The notes under the pieces: model-generated
Database searches by the model: none
The model's input: the letters and a program-made list of their open reading frames with translations, nothing else
What the model was told of the DNA's origin: nothing
Made by a program: the position numbers and the translations under genes
From: an uncultured bacterium
Lineage (GTDB): Bacteria; Bacteroidota; Rhodothermia; Rhodothermales; Rubricoccaceae
Assembly (NCBI GenBank): GCA_947493945.1
Contig: CANLSR010000010.1
Location: 54,298-118,297, forward strand
DNA length: 64,000 nucleotides
Direction of reading: 5' to 3'
Shown: piece by piece, positions 51,361 to 60,200 of the stretch
Layout: the number at the start of each line of letters is the position of its first letter
Numbering within the stretch: position 1 is the stretch's first letter

Positions 51361-51608
51361 GCCGCGGCTTTTGCCAGGATGTCGCGCTCCTGCTGCAAGC
51401 GGCGGTTCTCCTTGCGGAGCCGCTTCAACTCGTCGCGGTCGGCGTCAGCGGCGAGGGGCGACGGGTCGGCCTTCTTGATCCACGCTCGGATCGTGTGCTC
51501 GGTCGGCTCGAACTCGCGCGCCAGCTCGGCGACGGAGCGGCCTGCGCGGCGGAGCTCGACGATCTGCTCGCGGAACTCGGGCGGGTAGGCGGGGCGGGTG
51601 CGGGGCAT
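51309..51608 (-). CDS. IS3-family transposase OrfA
   Basis: The 99-residue protein has the helix-turn-helix start RPAYPPEFREQIVELRRAGR and a leucine-zipper-like C-terminal part (LKRLRKENRRLQQERDILAK). OrfA binds the element ends and is joined to OrfB by -1 frameshifting in IS3 elements; the GCAAAAGCC stretch near the end of orfA is a possible slip site. It overlaps the orfB frame by about 50 bases. The OrfA protein looks intact, although its partner is broken. Confidence 0.85.
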   Translation of the reverse strand: MPRTRPAYPPEFREQIVELRRAGRSVAELAREFEPTEHTIRAWIKKADPSPLAADADRDELKRLRKENRRLQQERDILAKAAAWFARETDSVPSRPSSS

Positions 51609-51665
51609 AGAACCTCGGGTCTGGGGACAAGTGGAAGATTGTCCACCATACCGGGTTCACTCCAG

Positions 51666-51731
51666 TTCTACAACTGATCGCGTCGGCACTCGGCGCTGGG
51701 CTACCTCAGCCCGGCGGACTTCGAGACGCAG
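51666..51731 (+). pseudogene. Last codons of an older IS3-type transposase orfB
   Basis: The plus-strand frame reads FYN, a stop, then SRRHSALGYLSPADFETQ. This is the conserved C-terminal end of IS3-family OrfB proteins (normally YN.RRRHSALGYLSP.D/E). It lies one base after the end of the inserted IS and in the same direction as the orfA fragment at 50391. The element's middle is missing. Confidence 0.7.
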
Positions 51732-51934
51732 GAGTCCAATCCCAAAGGTGGGTTCCACCGAAGCGAAATAAGCTCACGGGGAGCAGGTCAGCCCCGATGT
51801 CTCCAATCGCAGCGGTATCTTCGGCGTGGGAGATGGAACGCCTTGGTACGACTGGGCCGAACCCGAAAGGGGAGCACAGCGCTGGGGACAAATGCGCTCA
51901 ACAGTGTCGGTAAATTTGCACTATCGCCAGCAAG

Positions 51935-53119
51935 GTGGGTAACAGGCCGCGTCTTCTCTACGTCGTCACCGACTCGGTCAGCGCTGTGCTGCTCCGCGGC
52001 CACCTGGCCGCCCAGCACCGGGCGGGCTTTCAGGTCGGATTCGCCTCGTCGCCCGGTCCGCACCAGGAGCTCTTCGGCGCGAATGTTGAGACGTTCTCGG
52101 TACCGATGGCGAGGGAGATCAATCCCACCGCTGACCTACGGTCGCTCTTCCAACTGGTCGAGTTGATGCGCCAGTGGCGACCCGACGTAGTCAACGCCGG
52201 CACACCGAAAGCCGGTCTTTTGGGAATGCTTGCCGCCCGGATCACCAATGTGCCAGCTCGAGTCTACCATCTGCGTGGGCTCCGCCTAGAAACCACCACT
52301 GGGATGAAACGGAGGGTGTTGAGCGTAGCTGAGCGCGTTTCGTCTGCGTGTGCACACGAGGTCATTGCAGTCAGTCGGAGCCTTGCCGACACCTATACCG
52401 ACCTTGGGCTGGCCTCTCCGTCGAAGGTCCGAGTCGTAGGGGCTGGATCTTCCAATGGTATCGAAGCGGAACGTTTCACAACATCGGACCCCTCGGTGGT
52501 GTCGGTCCTGCGCGCGCGCCACAATCTGCCGGAGGCTTCACCCATCATTGGGTTCGTTGGGCGGCTCACGCGTGATAAGGGGGTACACGAACTGATCGAA
52601 GCTTTCGGTCGGGTCCGTAAAGCCACCCCAGAGCTCCGCCTCCTCCTCGTTGGAGACTTTGAGGACGGGGACCCTGTGTCCGAGGCCGTCGTGGAGCAGA
52701 TTCGCAGGGACCCTGCTATCATACACACCGGGTTCGTCGGTGATACGGCTCCGTACTATGCTCTCATGGACGTGCTGGTCTTTCCGTCTCGCCGCGAGGG
52801 ATTCGGGAACGTGCTCCTCGAAGCGTCCGCAGCTGGTGTGGCCGTCGTCGGTTTCCGGGCAACTGGAACAGTCGATGCAGTCGTGGACGGGCTGACGGGG
52901 ACGCTGGTGAACCTGGGCGACGTTGCCGCTCTAGCCCACGCCATCACACGCTACCTCGTGGATGGCGACCTCCGGCGCGCGCACGGGCAAGCCGGGCAGG
53001 CCAGGGCGCGCGATGATTTCCAGCCTGAGCAGGTCTGGCAAGGTCTCTCCGAGAGGTACAACCACCTCCTTACCGCAGCGAGGCCTCCTCTCCATATTGT
53101 GCCGGATGCCGGCTCGTAG
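51935..53119 (+). CDS. Glycosyltransferase family 4
   Basis: At 394 residues this GT-B enzyme starts LLYVVTDSVSAVLLRGHLAA and has the GT4 core GFVGRLTRDKGVHELIEAF, LLLVGDFEDGDP and PSRREGFGNVLLEASAAGV (Glu-X7-Glu). It is like the PglA/CapM/WbpH type that adds the second sugar to a lipid-linked precursor, which would suit its place before the pglC gene. The start is GTG 51935; no good ATG precedes the first strand. It sits directly downstream of the IS debris and has a GC level between that of wzy and the housekeeping genes. Confidence 0.87.
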   Translation: MGNRPRLLYVVTDSVSAVLLRGHLAAQHRAGFQVGFASSPGPHQELFGANVETFSVPMAREINPTADLRSLFQLVELMRQWRPDVVNAGTPKAGLLGMLAARITNVPARVYHLRGLRLETTTGMKRRVLSVAERVSSACAHEVIAVSRSLADTYTDLGLASPSKVRVVGAGSSNGIEAERFTTSDPSVVSVLRARHNLPEASPIIGFVGRLTRDKGVHELIEAFGRVRKATPELRLLLVGDFEDGDPVSEAVVEQIRRDPAIIHTGFVGDTAPYYALMDVLVFPSRREGFGNVLLEASAAGVAVVGFRATGTVDAVVDGLTGTLVNLGDVAALAHAITRYLVDGDLRRAHGQAGQARARDDFQPEQVWQGLSERYNHLLTAARPPLHIVPDAGS

Positions 53120-53307
53120 TACCGGCCATGTGGCTAGCTTGTGTCCTGCACGGGAGCCTGACCTGACAGGCCATCCCATCGACAGGGATGACAAATACGA
53201 CCCTATGAACGCTGTGTGCTGCCGATGTAAACTGCTAGAAGCGTTGCGCGTGCTAGCTACGGGCGGTAGAGTAGGGAACTCACTGTAGTCTCCGTCGGAG
53301 AGCCGAA

Positions 53308-53952
53308 GTGGACTGCAAATTCCTTGAAGCGATGGAGGCTTTTCCTAAGAGGACTCTCGATGTGGCAGTTGCTGCCGCAGGCCTGATCGCATTGAGCCCT
53401 GTGCTTTTGGGTGTGGCGGTGGCCGTGCGCTTCAAGCTTGGGAGCCCCGTTCTATTCCGGCAGGTTCGTCCCGGGCTTGATGGACAGCCGTTCGAGATGG
53501 TCAAGTTCCGGACCATGACCGACGCACGGAGCCGCAAGGGCGATCTGCTCCCTGATGCCTGCCGTCTCACGCCGTTCGGCCGGTTTCTTCGCAGTTCCAG
53601 CCTTGACGAGCTTCCCGAGTTGTGGAACGTGCTTAGAGGAGACATGAGTCTGGTCGGCCCTCGACCTCTCCTCGAGCGCTATCTCGGTCGTTACACACCC
53701 GAGCAGGCCCGACGCCACGATGTGCGCCCTGGGATCACGGGGCTGGCTCAGGTCAGCGGGCGGAACGCCCTGTCGTGGGAGGACAAGTTCGCTCTCGACG
53801 TGTGGTACGTAGAGCACCAGTCGCTCTGGCTGGACCTGAAAATCATTGCGCAGACGGTGTGGAAAGTGGTCAGTCGTGACGGAGTGAGCGCGGCCGGACA
53901 CGCAACGATGCCAGAGTTCCAGGGCTCGGTCGAGGCCCTCGATCACCTGTGA
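53308..53952 (+). CDS. pglC: Initiating phosphoglycosyltransferase, PglC-like
   Basis: The 214-residue monotopic membrane enzyme transfers a phospho-sugar, typically diNAc-bacillosamine-1-phosphate, to undecaprenyl phosphate, starting the repeat unit. It has the re-entrant N-terminal helix (RTLDVAVAAAGLIALSPVLL), FRQVRPGLDGQPFEMVKFRT, the catalytic LDELPELWNVLRGDMSLVGP (Asp-Glu pair) and RPGITGLAQVSGRN. It lacks the extra domain of WcaJ/WbaP. GTG 53308 is the taken start; ATG 53332 is nearly as good. It overlaps pglD by 4 bases. Confidence 0.92.
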   Translation: MDCKFLEAMEAFPKRTLDVAVAAAGLIALSPVLLGVAVAVRFKLGSPVLFRQVRPGLDGQPFEMVKFRTMTDARSRKGDLLPDACRLTPFGRFLRSSSLDELPELWNVLRGDMSLVGPRPLLERYLGRYTPEQARRHDVRPGITGLAQVSGRNALSWEDKFALDVWYVEHQSLWLDLKIIAQTVWKVVSRDGVSAAGHATMPEFQGSVEALDHL

Positions 53953-54560
53953 GTGTGGTCGTCATCGGCGCGGGAGGACACGCCAAAGTGGTCCTCGCTA
54001 CCCTTCGTGCTGCGGGACACGATGTCGCGGGGGTACTCGACGACGACCCAGCGGTGGAGGGAACAACTGTCCTCGGCGCCCCCGTGATCGGCTCTACGAA
54101 CTGGCTCCGCACGCACGCGCGTCCGGCCGTTCTCGCGATTGGCAGCAACGAGGCCCGCCAGCGGCTGGCGGAGACGTTCCCGGAGGTGGAGTGGCTAACG
54201 GTCGTCCATCCACGTGCGACGGTCCACTCGTCGGTCCGCCTTGGGATGGGGGCGGTCGCGTTTGCTGGGTCCGTGCTCCAGCCAGATGTGACGGTAGGCC
54301 GGCATGCGATCGTCAACACGGGGGCTACGGTCGACCACGACGGCCGGATCGGCGACTTCGCTCACCTGGCGCCGGGGACTCATCTCTCCGGAGGCGTGAC
54401 TGTTGGAGAGGGAGCGCTTCTGGGAGTTGGTGCGTGCGCAGCTCCAGGGACGACGGTCGGGGCGTGGGGGGTTGTTGGAGCCGGGGCTGCGGTCGTTTGC
54501 GATCTACCACCGAACGTCACATCAGTGGGCGTCCCCGCCAGGCCCATTGCCCGAACTTAG
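53949..54560 (+). CDS. pglD: PglD-like 4-amino-sugar N-acetyltransferase
   Basis: This 203-residue protein has the GxGGHAKVV start (VVVIGAGGHAKVVLATLRAA) and a left-handed beta-helix with hexapeptide turns; NTGATVDHDGRIGDFAHLAP holds the catalytic His region. It would acetylate the 4-amino group made by the neighbouring PglE, giving UDP-diNAc-bacillosamine for PglC. It is homologous to LegH at 41913. The start GTG overlaps pglC (GTGA). PglF, the dehydratase that opens this route, is not seen in the window. Confidence 0.9.
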   Translation: MSVVVIGAGGHAKVVLATLRAAGHDVAGVLDDDPAVEGTTVLGAPVIGSTNWLRTHARPAVLAIGSNEARQRLAETFPEVEWLTVVHPRATVHSSVRLGMGAVAFAGSVLQPDVTVGRHAIVNTGATVDHDGRIGDFAHLAPGTHLSGGVTVGEGALLGVGACAAPGTTVGAWGVVGAGAAVVCDLPPNVTSVGVPARPIART

Positions 54561-54579
54561 GCGTGTACACCCCTCGGCT

Positions 54580-55731
54580 ATGGCTGTCGCCCCTCGCATC
54601 TATCTCTCTCCCCCCCACATCGGCTCGGACGAACTGTCGCTTGTGATGGAGGCGTTCGAGACCAACTGGGTGGCCCCGGTCGGCCCGCACGTCGACGCGT
54701 TCGAGCGCGAGTTCGCCGCGCACGTCGGGTCGGGGCACGCCGTGGCGGTCTCGTCGGGGACGGCGGCGCTCCACCTCGCCCTCCGATTGGCGGGCGTCGA
54801 GCGCGGCGACGAGGTGCTCGTCTCCGACCTCACGTTCTGTGCTAGCGTCAACCCGATCCTCTATGAAGGTGGGGTGCCGGTCTTCGTCGACAGCGAGCGG
54901 GTGTCGTGGAACCTCGACCCAAACCTCGTCGAGGACGCCCTCAGGACCCGGTCGTCTACAGGCCGGCAGGTGAAGGCCCTCGTGGCCGTCCATCTTTACG
55001 GCCAGTCGGCGGACCTGGACCCGCTCGTCGAGCTCTGCGAACGCTACGGCGTCACGCTCGTCGAGGACGCCGCAGAAGCCTTGGGCGCGACCTACAAAGG
55101 ACGGTCGCCCGGCGTCTTCGGCACGTCAGGCATCTTCTCGTTCAACGGGAACAAGATCATCACCACGTCCGGCGGCGGGATGCTCGTCACCGACGACGAG
55201 GCCCTCGCCGCCCACGCGCGCAAGCTGGCGACCCAGGCCCGCGACGAGGCCCCTCACTACGAGCACTCCGAGGTGGGGTTCAACTACCGCATGAGCAACG
55301 TGCTCGCAGGGATCGGCCGCGGGCAGCTCCGCCAGCTAGAGGACCGAGTCCAGGCCCGGCGTCGGATCTTCGAGACGTACCGGCGAGAGCTCGGGGAGCT
55401 CCCCGGAGTCGAGTTCATGCCCGAGGCGCCGTGGGGCCGTCACACGCGCTGGCTCACGTGCCTGACCATCGACCCGGAGGCGGCCGGCACGGACCGTGAG
55501 GAGGTCCGGCTCGCGCTCGAAGCGGACAACGTGGAGGCCCGCCCGCTGTGGAAGCCTATGCACTTACAGCCCGCATACAGCAAGTACGAAACGGTCGGGG
55601 GCTCTGTTGGGGAAGAGTTGTTCCGAGTTGGACTCTGCCTTCCATCTGGATCTGCGATGACGGATACCGACGTGGTGCGAGTCGTGGAAACGGTACGTAG
55701 CGCGGTACCTGCTGGCATGAGCAGTCTCTGA
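54580..55731 (+). CDS. pglE: PglE-like UDP-4-keto-sugar aminotransferase
   Basis: At 383 residues this DegT-family enzyme shows IYLSPPHIGSDELSLVMEAF, AVSSGTAALHLALRLAGVE, LVEDAAEALGATYKGRSPG and the PLP lysine in FSFNGNKIITTSGGGML. It should aminate the C4 keto of a UDP-4-keto-6-deoxy-GlcNAc. ATG 54580 is chosen as the family N-terminus. Its stop is followed after two bases by the terminal repeat of the second IS, so the element landed just beyond the gene and may have displaced a downstream partner such as pglF. Confidence 0.92.
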   Translation: MAVAPRIYLSPPHIGSDELSLVMEAFETNWVAPVGPHVDAFEREFAAHVGSGHAVAVSSGTAALHLALRLAGVERGDEVLVSDLTFCASVNPILYEGGVPVFVDSERVSWNLDPNLVEDALRTRSSTGRQVKALVAVHLYGQSADLDPLVELCERYGVTLVEDAAEALGATYKGRSPGVFGTSGIFSFNGNKIITTSGGGMLVTDDEALAAHARKLATQARDEAPHYEHSEVGFNYRMSNVLAGIGRGQLRQLEDRVQARRRIFETYRRELGELPGVEFMPEAPWGRHTRWLTCLTIDPEAAGTDREEVRLALEADNVEARPLWKPMHLQPAYSKYETVGGSVGEELFRVGLCLPSGSAMTDTDVVRVVETVRSAVPAGMSSL

Positions 55732-55770
55732 TCTGACCTGTCCCGGCTTTGCCGGACGCCCGGTTGGAGG

Positions 55771-56643
55771 TTACGCAGCCAGGCGGAGTGACTGCTGCGC
55801 GTGATGCCGACGCTCGTGCTCGGCGGGGGATTGGTAGCCGAGCGCGGAGTGGCGTCGGTGGTGGTTGTAGAAGGCGAGGTAGTCGAAGAGTGCAGCCCGG
55901 GCCTCGGCGTGCGTCTCGAAGCGCTCGCCTCGGACGCACTCGGTCTTGAGCGAGCCGAAGAGGCTTTCGGTTGGCGCGTTGTCGTGGCAGTTGGCCCGTC
56001 GGCTCATCGAGCAGACGAGTTCGTAGCGCCGCAGCATCTCTCGGTAGTCCGCCGACGTGTACTGCGTGCCTTGGTCCGAGTGGTGGATGAGACCAGCAGC
56101 CGGGCGCCGATCACGGAGTGCGGCTTCAAGTGCCGCCGTGGCCAGTCCGCGGCCGAGCGACGGCCGGACCGCCCAGCCGACGACCCGGCGAGAGAAGAGA
56201 TCGACGACGACGGCGAGGTAGAGCCAGCCCTCGCCCGTCGGGATGTACGTGATGTCGGCGGTCCAGACCCGGTCCGGCGCCTCGGGCTCGAAGGCGCGGT
56301 CGAGCACGTTATCGGCCACCGGCGCGAGCGGCGTCGACGGCGTGGCCTTCGGCGGCCTGCGCTTCGGTCCCCGAGCGACGAGCCCGCCTTCGCGCATGAG
56401 CCGGCCGACTCGATGGCGCCCGACATTGACGCCTCGGGCCGACAACTCGGCGTGGACCCGACGGGCACCGTACGTCTGGCGGCTCTCGCGGTGAACGGCC
56501 CGGACCTCGACGGCGAGACGGCGGTCCTCGACCTCGCGAGCCGACGGGCTCCGGCCACGCCACTCGTAATACGCCGACGTCGAGACGCCGAGCGCCCGGC
56601 AGGCCACGCGCACGGAGCCGGAGTCCTCCCTGTCCTGGATCAT
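55771..56643 (-). CDS. IS3-family transposase OrfB
   Basis: The 290-residue DDE integrase-core protein is complete: HTH_21 region (LGVSTSAYYEWRGRSPSARE), first Asp in WTADITYIPTGEGWLY, second in IHHSDQGTQYTSADY and Glu in NAPTESLFGSLKTECV, ending YNHHRRHSALGYQSP. It cuts and joins the element ends as an OrfAB fusion. The frame continues upstream of its ATG in line with the -1 shifted orfA frame, as expected for the programmed fusion. The intact proteins and ends suggest the element is still active. Confidence 0.93.
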   Translation of the reverse strand: MIQDREDSGSVRVACRALGVSTSAYYEWRGRSPSAREVEDRRLAVEVRAVHRESRQTYGARRVHAELSARGVNVGRHRVGRLMREGGLVARGPKRRPPKATPSTPLAPVADNVLDRAFEPEAPDRVWTADITYIPTGEGWLYLAVVVDLFSRRVVGWAVRPSLGRGLATAALEAALRDRRPAAGLIHHSDQGTQYTSADYREMLRRYELVCSMSRRANCHDNAPTESLFGSLKTECVRGERFETHAEARAALFDYLAFYNHHRRHSALGYQSPAEHERRHHAQQSLRLAA

Positions 56644-56651
56644 GCGGTACC

Positions 56652-56954
56652 TCAGCGGGAGGGGGAGCTGACTGGGGGCCGGTCCCCGGCCCCACCGACG
56701 GCTTTTTTTAGGATCGCCACCTCCTCTCGCGCCTGTTTCAACTCGCGCTTGAGCCGGGCGAGCTCCTCGTCACGAGGCGAGCCGTTGCCGGGGAAGGCGC
56801 GTCGGCCGTCGTCGCGGAGCTCGCGCTTCCATCGGTGGATGAGGCCGGGGCGGATGTCGAGGTCACGGGCGGTCTGCGCGACGCTTCCGGAGCGCTCGGC
56901 GGCGCGGACGGCTTCGAGTTTGTACTCGGAAGAGAACGATCTGCGGGTGGTCAT
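56652..56954 (-). CDS. IS3-family transposase OrfA
   Basis: The 100-residue protein has the helix-turn-helix (SSEYKLEAVRAAERSGSVAQ, followed by TARDLDIRPGLIHRW) and a charged coiled-coil end (ELARLKRELKQAREEVAILK). The last codons run through an A7 tract (56703-56709) where a -1 slip would fuse it to OrfB. It starts at ATG 56954, 63 bases from the right end of the element. Confidence 0.92.
   Translation of the reverse strand: MTTRRSFSSEYKLEAVRAAERSGSVAQTARDLDIRPGLIHRWKRELRDDGRRAFPGNGSPRDEELARLKRELKQAREEVAILKKAVGGAGDRPPVSSPSR
56703..56709 (-). promoter_or_regulatory. A7 slippery sequence for OrfA-OrfB frameshifting
   Basis: On the minus strand the codons CTA AAA AAA GCC carry seven A residues. 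After a -1 slip the frame reads on through SRRWGRGPAPSQ into the OrfB start. This is the standard arrangement of IS3 elements. Confidence 0.75.
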
Positions 56955-57214
56955 GGCGGAGTCCAGTTTGGGAGAGGGTACTCTTAACTGGGCGTCCGGC
57001 TTACCCGGGACAGGTCAGCCACCGCGTTGCGGAGTGCAAGGCTGCTTGGTCCGGGATCCGTACTCCCCATCCTTGGAACGTTTCGATAGCTTGGTCCAAC
57101 CCCTTCACCGACTCACGGCACGAGGCTGCTGAGAAGTCACGGTGAGGTGTCAGATTCGAGGCCATCACTTAACGTGGTTCGCGTTCCAGGGCAGGTGCGG
57201 CGAATGACTTCGGA

Positions 57215-60200
57215 TCACGCTTCGCCCTCCAGCACCAGCGACCGCGTGCCCAAGAGCTTGTTCAGCCCCTTCATCAGCTCCGGCGTCAGGTCCACGACGG
57301 CCGTGCGGGCGTGGAGGCGGACGGGCCGGGGCAGCTGGCGGCTCGACACCTCGAAGTAGACCTTGCACGCGCCGGGGTGCTCAGCGCAGAGCGCCTGGAG
57401 CGCGGCCACGTCGTCGGTCGTCGCGACGTCGGCGTCGATCTGGACCGTCAGCGCCTTGACCATCTGCTCGCGCACCTTCCACATCGGGAGCACGTCCTTG
57501 GCCACCAGCTTGAGGTCGCCGCGCGAGGTCTCGGCCTTGCCGCGCACCATCATCACCTCGTCGACCAGGATCAGGTGGCCGCACTTTTCCAGCGTCTGGG
57601 CGAACAGGACCACCTCGGCCTGTCCCGTCGTGTCCTCGATGGTCACGAACGCAATGGGCCGGCCGCTCTTGGTGGTCCGCCGCGTGACCTCGGTGACGAT
57701 GCCGATGGCCGTCTGGTCCGACTCGTGCATGATGTTCTCCGAGTCGCCCAGCTTGACCGTCGCGAAGGCGCCGGCCTCGGCCGCGAAGTCGTCGAGCGGG
57801 TGGCCGGAGACGTAAAAGCCCATCAGGTCGCGCTCGTTGCGCAGCGTCTCGCCCTTGGTCCACGGCTCGCAGTGGGGGAGGGCGGGCACGAACGACGAGC
57901 CGGCGGTGTCGGCGGCGCCGAACAGCGAGGACTGGCCGGCGGCCTTGTCGGCCTGGTGCTTCTGGGCGTAGGACCACGCCAGGTCGACCGCGTCGACGAA
58001 CTGGCGGCGGTGGCCGTCGAAGGCGTCGAGGGCGCCGGCCGAGGCCAGCGCTTCCAGCGTCTTCTTCCCGACCGTCCTGAGATCGAGGTCTTTGCACAAT
58101 CCAAAAAGGTCGTCGAAGGCGCCGTCGTGCTCGTCGCGCGCCTCCACCAGCGCCTCGATGGCGCCCAGCCCGACGCCCTTGATCGCGCCCAGCCCGAACC
58201 GCACGCGCCCGTGCTCGACGGTAAAGTGGGCCTGACTCCGGTTCACGCACGGCGGCAGGATCTCGATGCCCGCCACCCGGGTCGCGTCGAGCGCGATCGC
58301 CAGCTTGTCGCTGACGCCCATCTCGGTCGTGAGCACGGCGGCCATGAACTCGGCCGGGTAGTGCGCTTTTAGATATGCGGTGTGATATGCAACAACCGAG
58401 TAGGCAGCAGAGTGAGATTTGTTAAATCCATAACCCGCAAACTTAGCCATCATGTCGAAGACCTCGTTCGCCTTCTTCTCGCCGACGCCCTTTTCGGCCG
58501 CGCCCTCCACGAAGGTCACGCGCTGCTTGTCCATCTCGGACTGCTTTTTCTTGCCCATCGCCCGGCGAAGCAAGTCGGCGCCGCCCAGGGTGTAGCCGCC
58601 CATCACCTGGGCCATCTGCATCACCTGCTCCTGGTAGACCGGGATGCCGTACGTGGGCTCCAGGATGCCGCGCAGCATCTCGTGCGGGTACTCCACGACC
58701 TCCTTGCCGTGCTTGCGGTCGATGTAGCTCGGGATGAGGTCCATCGGGCCGGGCCGGTAGAGCGCGTTCATCGCGATCAGGTCGTCGATGGACGTGGGCT
58801 TGAGCTTGCGCATCCACTCGCGCATGCCGGACGACTCGAACTGGAAGATCGAGACCGTGTCGCCACGCTGGAACAGCCGGTAGGTGTCGGGGTCGTCGAG
58901 GGGCAGCGCGTCCAGGTCGATCTCGACGCCGTGGTTCTCTTGGATGAGCGCCAGGGCGTCGTCCAGGATCGTCAGGGTTTTGAGGCCCAGGAAGTCCATC
59001 TTGAGGAGCCCGAAGTCCTCGATGTACTTGCCGTCGTACTGGGTCACGACCGCGTCGGCGGCTCCGCCCTTGCCCTTTTGGATCGAGACCGGGACGTACT
59101 GGCTCACGTCGCCGGGCGCGATGATGACGCCGGCCGCGTGGACGCCCGTGTGCCGCGCCGATCCCTCCAGGACCGTCGCGTAGTGCATCAGCTTGCGGAT
59201 GTTCGGGTCCGGGTCCTGGTACAGCTTGGCGAACTCGCCCACTTGCTCCTTGGCGTTCGCCAGCGACACCTTGACGCCGTCGGGCACCAGCTTGGCGATC
59301 CGGTCGGCCTCGGAGAGCGGCACGCCCAGCACGCGCGACACGTCGCGGATGACGGACTTGGAGCCCATCGTCCCGAACGTCACGATCTGGCACACGCTCT
59401 CCCGCCCGTACTTTTCGACCACGTAGTCGATCACCTTGCCTCGGCCGCGGTCGTCGAAGTCGATGTCGATGTCGGGCATCGACACGCGCTCGGGGTTCAG
59501 GAAGCGCTCGAAGAGCAGGTCGTACTGGAGCGGGTCGATGTTGGTGATCCCCAGGCAGTAGGCGACGGCGCTGCCGGCGGCCGAGCCTCGGCCCGGCCCC
59601 ACGCTCACGCCCAGCTGGCGGGCGGCCGTCGTGAAGTCTTGGGTGATGAGGAAGTAGCCGTCGAAGCCCATCGACCCGATCACACCCAGCTCCAGGTCCA
59701 GCCGCTCCCGGATGGTCTCGGTGATCTCGGGCCACCGCTGTTTTGCGCCGTCGTAGGTCAGCGAGCGGAGGTAGTCGCTGGGTCCGCTAAACTGGGGCGG
59801 GATGGGGAAGTGGGGCATCAAGAGATTGCCCATCGGGATCTCCAGCCGGCACTTGTCCGCGATCTCGCGACTGGCGTCGAGCGCCGCGTCGACGGCGGCG
59901 GCGTTACGGAAGACGCCGTCCTGCACGGACGCGCCGAACGCCAGCCGCATCTCGTCGGCGGACTTGAGGAAGAACTGGTCGTTCTCGAACCGCATCCGGT
60001 TCGGGTCATGCAGATCTTTTCCGGTTTGCAGACACAACAGAACGTCCTGGGCCTCGGCATCCGCCTGGTCGACGTAGTGGACGTCGTTGGTAGCCACGAC
60101 GGTCACGTTGTACTCCTCGGCCCAGCGCGTCAGGACCGCGTTGCACGTCCGCTGGTCGGGGATGGCGTGGTCCTGGACCTCGATGTAGTAGTCGTCGCCG

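Larger units (their letters stand above)
50421..51664 (-). mobile_element. IS3-family insertion sequence, inactivated
   Basis: The 1244-bp element is bounded by imperfect inverted repeats: the left end reads TGGAGTGAACCCGCTTTGG and the right end, on the other strand, TGGAGTGAACCCGGTATGG; both ends go on with TGGACA. Termini are 5'-TG...CA-3', as in IS3 elements. It carries orfA (51309-51608) and a frameshifted orfB on the minus strand. No matching target duplication is seen in the flanks (GAG left, GTT right), so the ends may have been rearranged. Confidence 0.82.
55734..57017 (-). mobile_element. Intact IS3-family insertion sequence
   Basis: The 1284-bp element has long inverted repeats: the left end reads TGACCTGTCCCGGCTTTGCC and the right end, on the other strand, TGACCTGTCCCGGGTAAGCC; both go on with GGACGCCC. 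Termini are TG...CA. It carries intact orfA and orfB on the minus strand with an A7 slippery run between. No matching target duplication was seen in the flanks. It differs from the IS at 50421 in ends and proteins. Confidence 0.9.
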
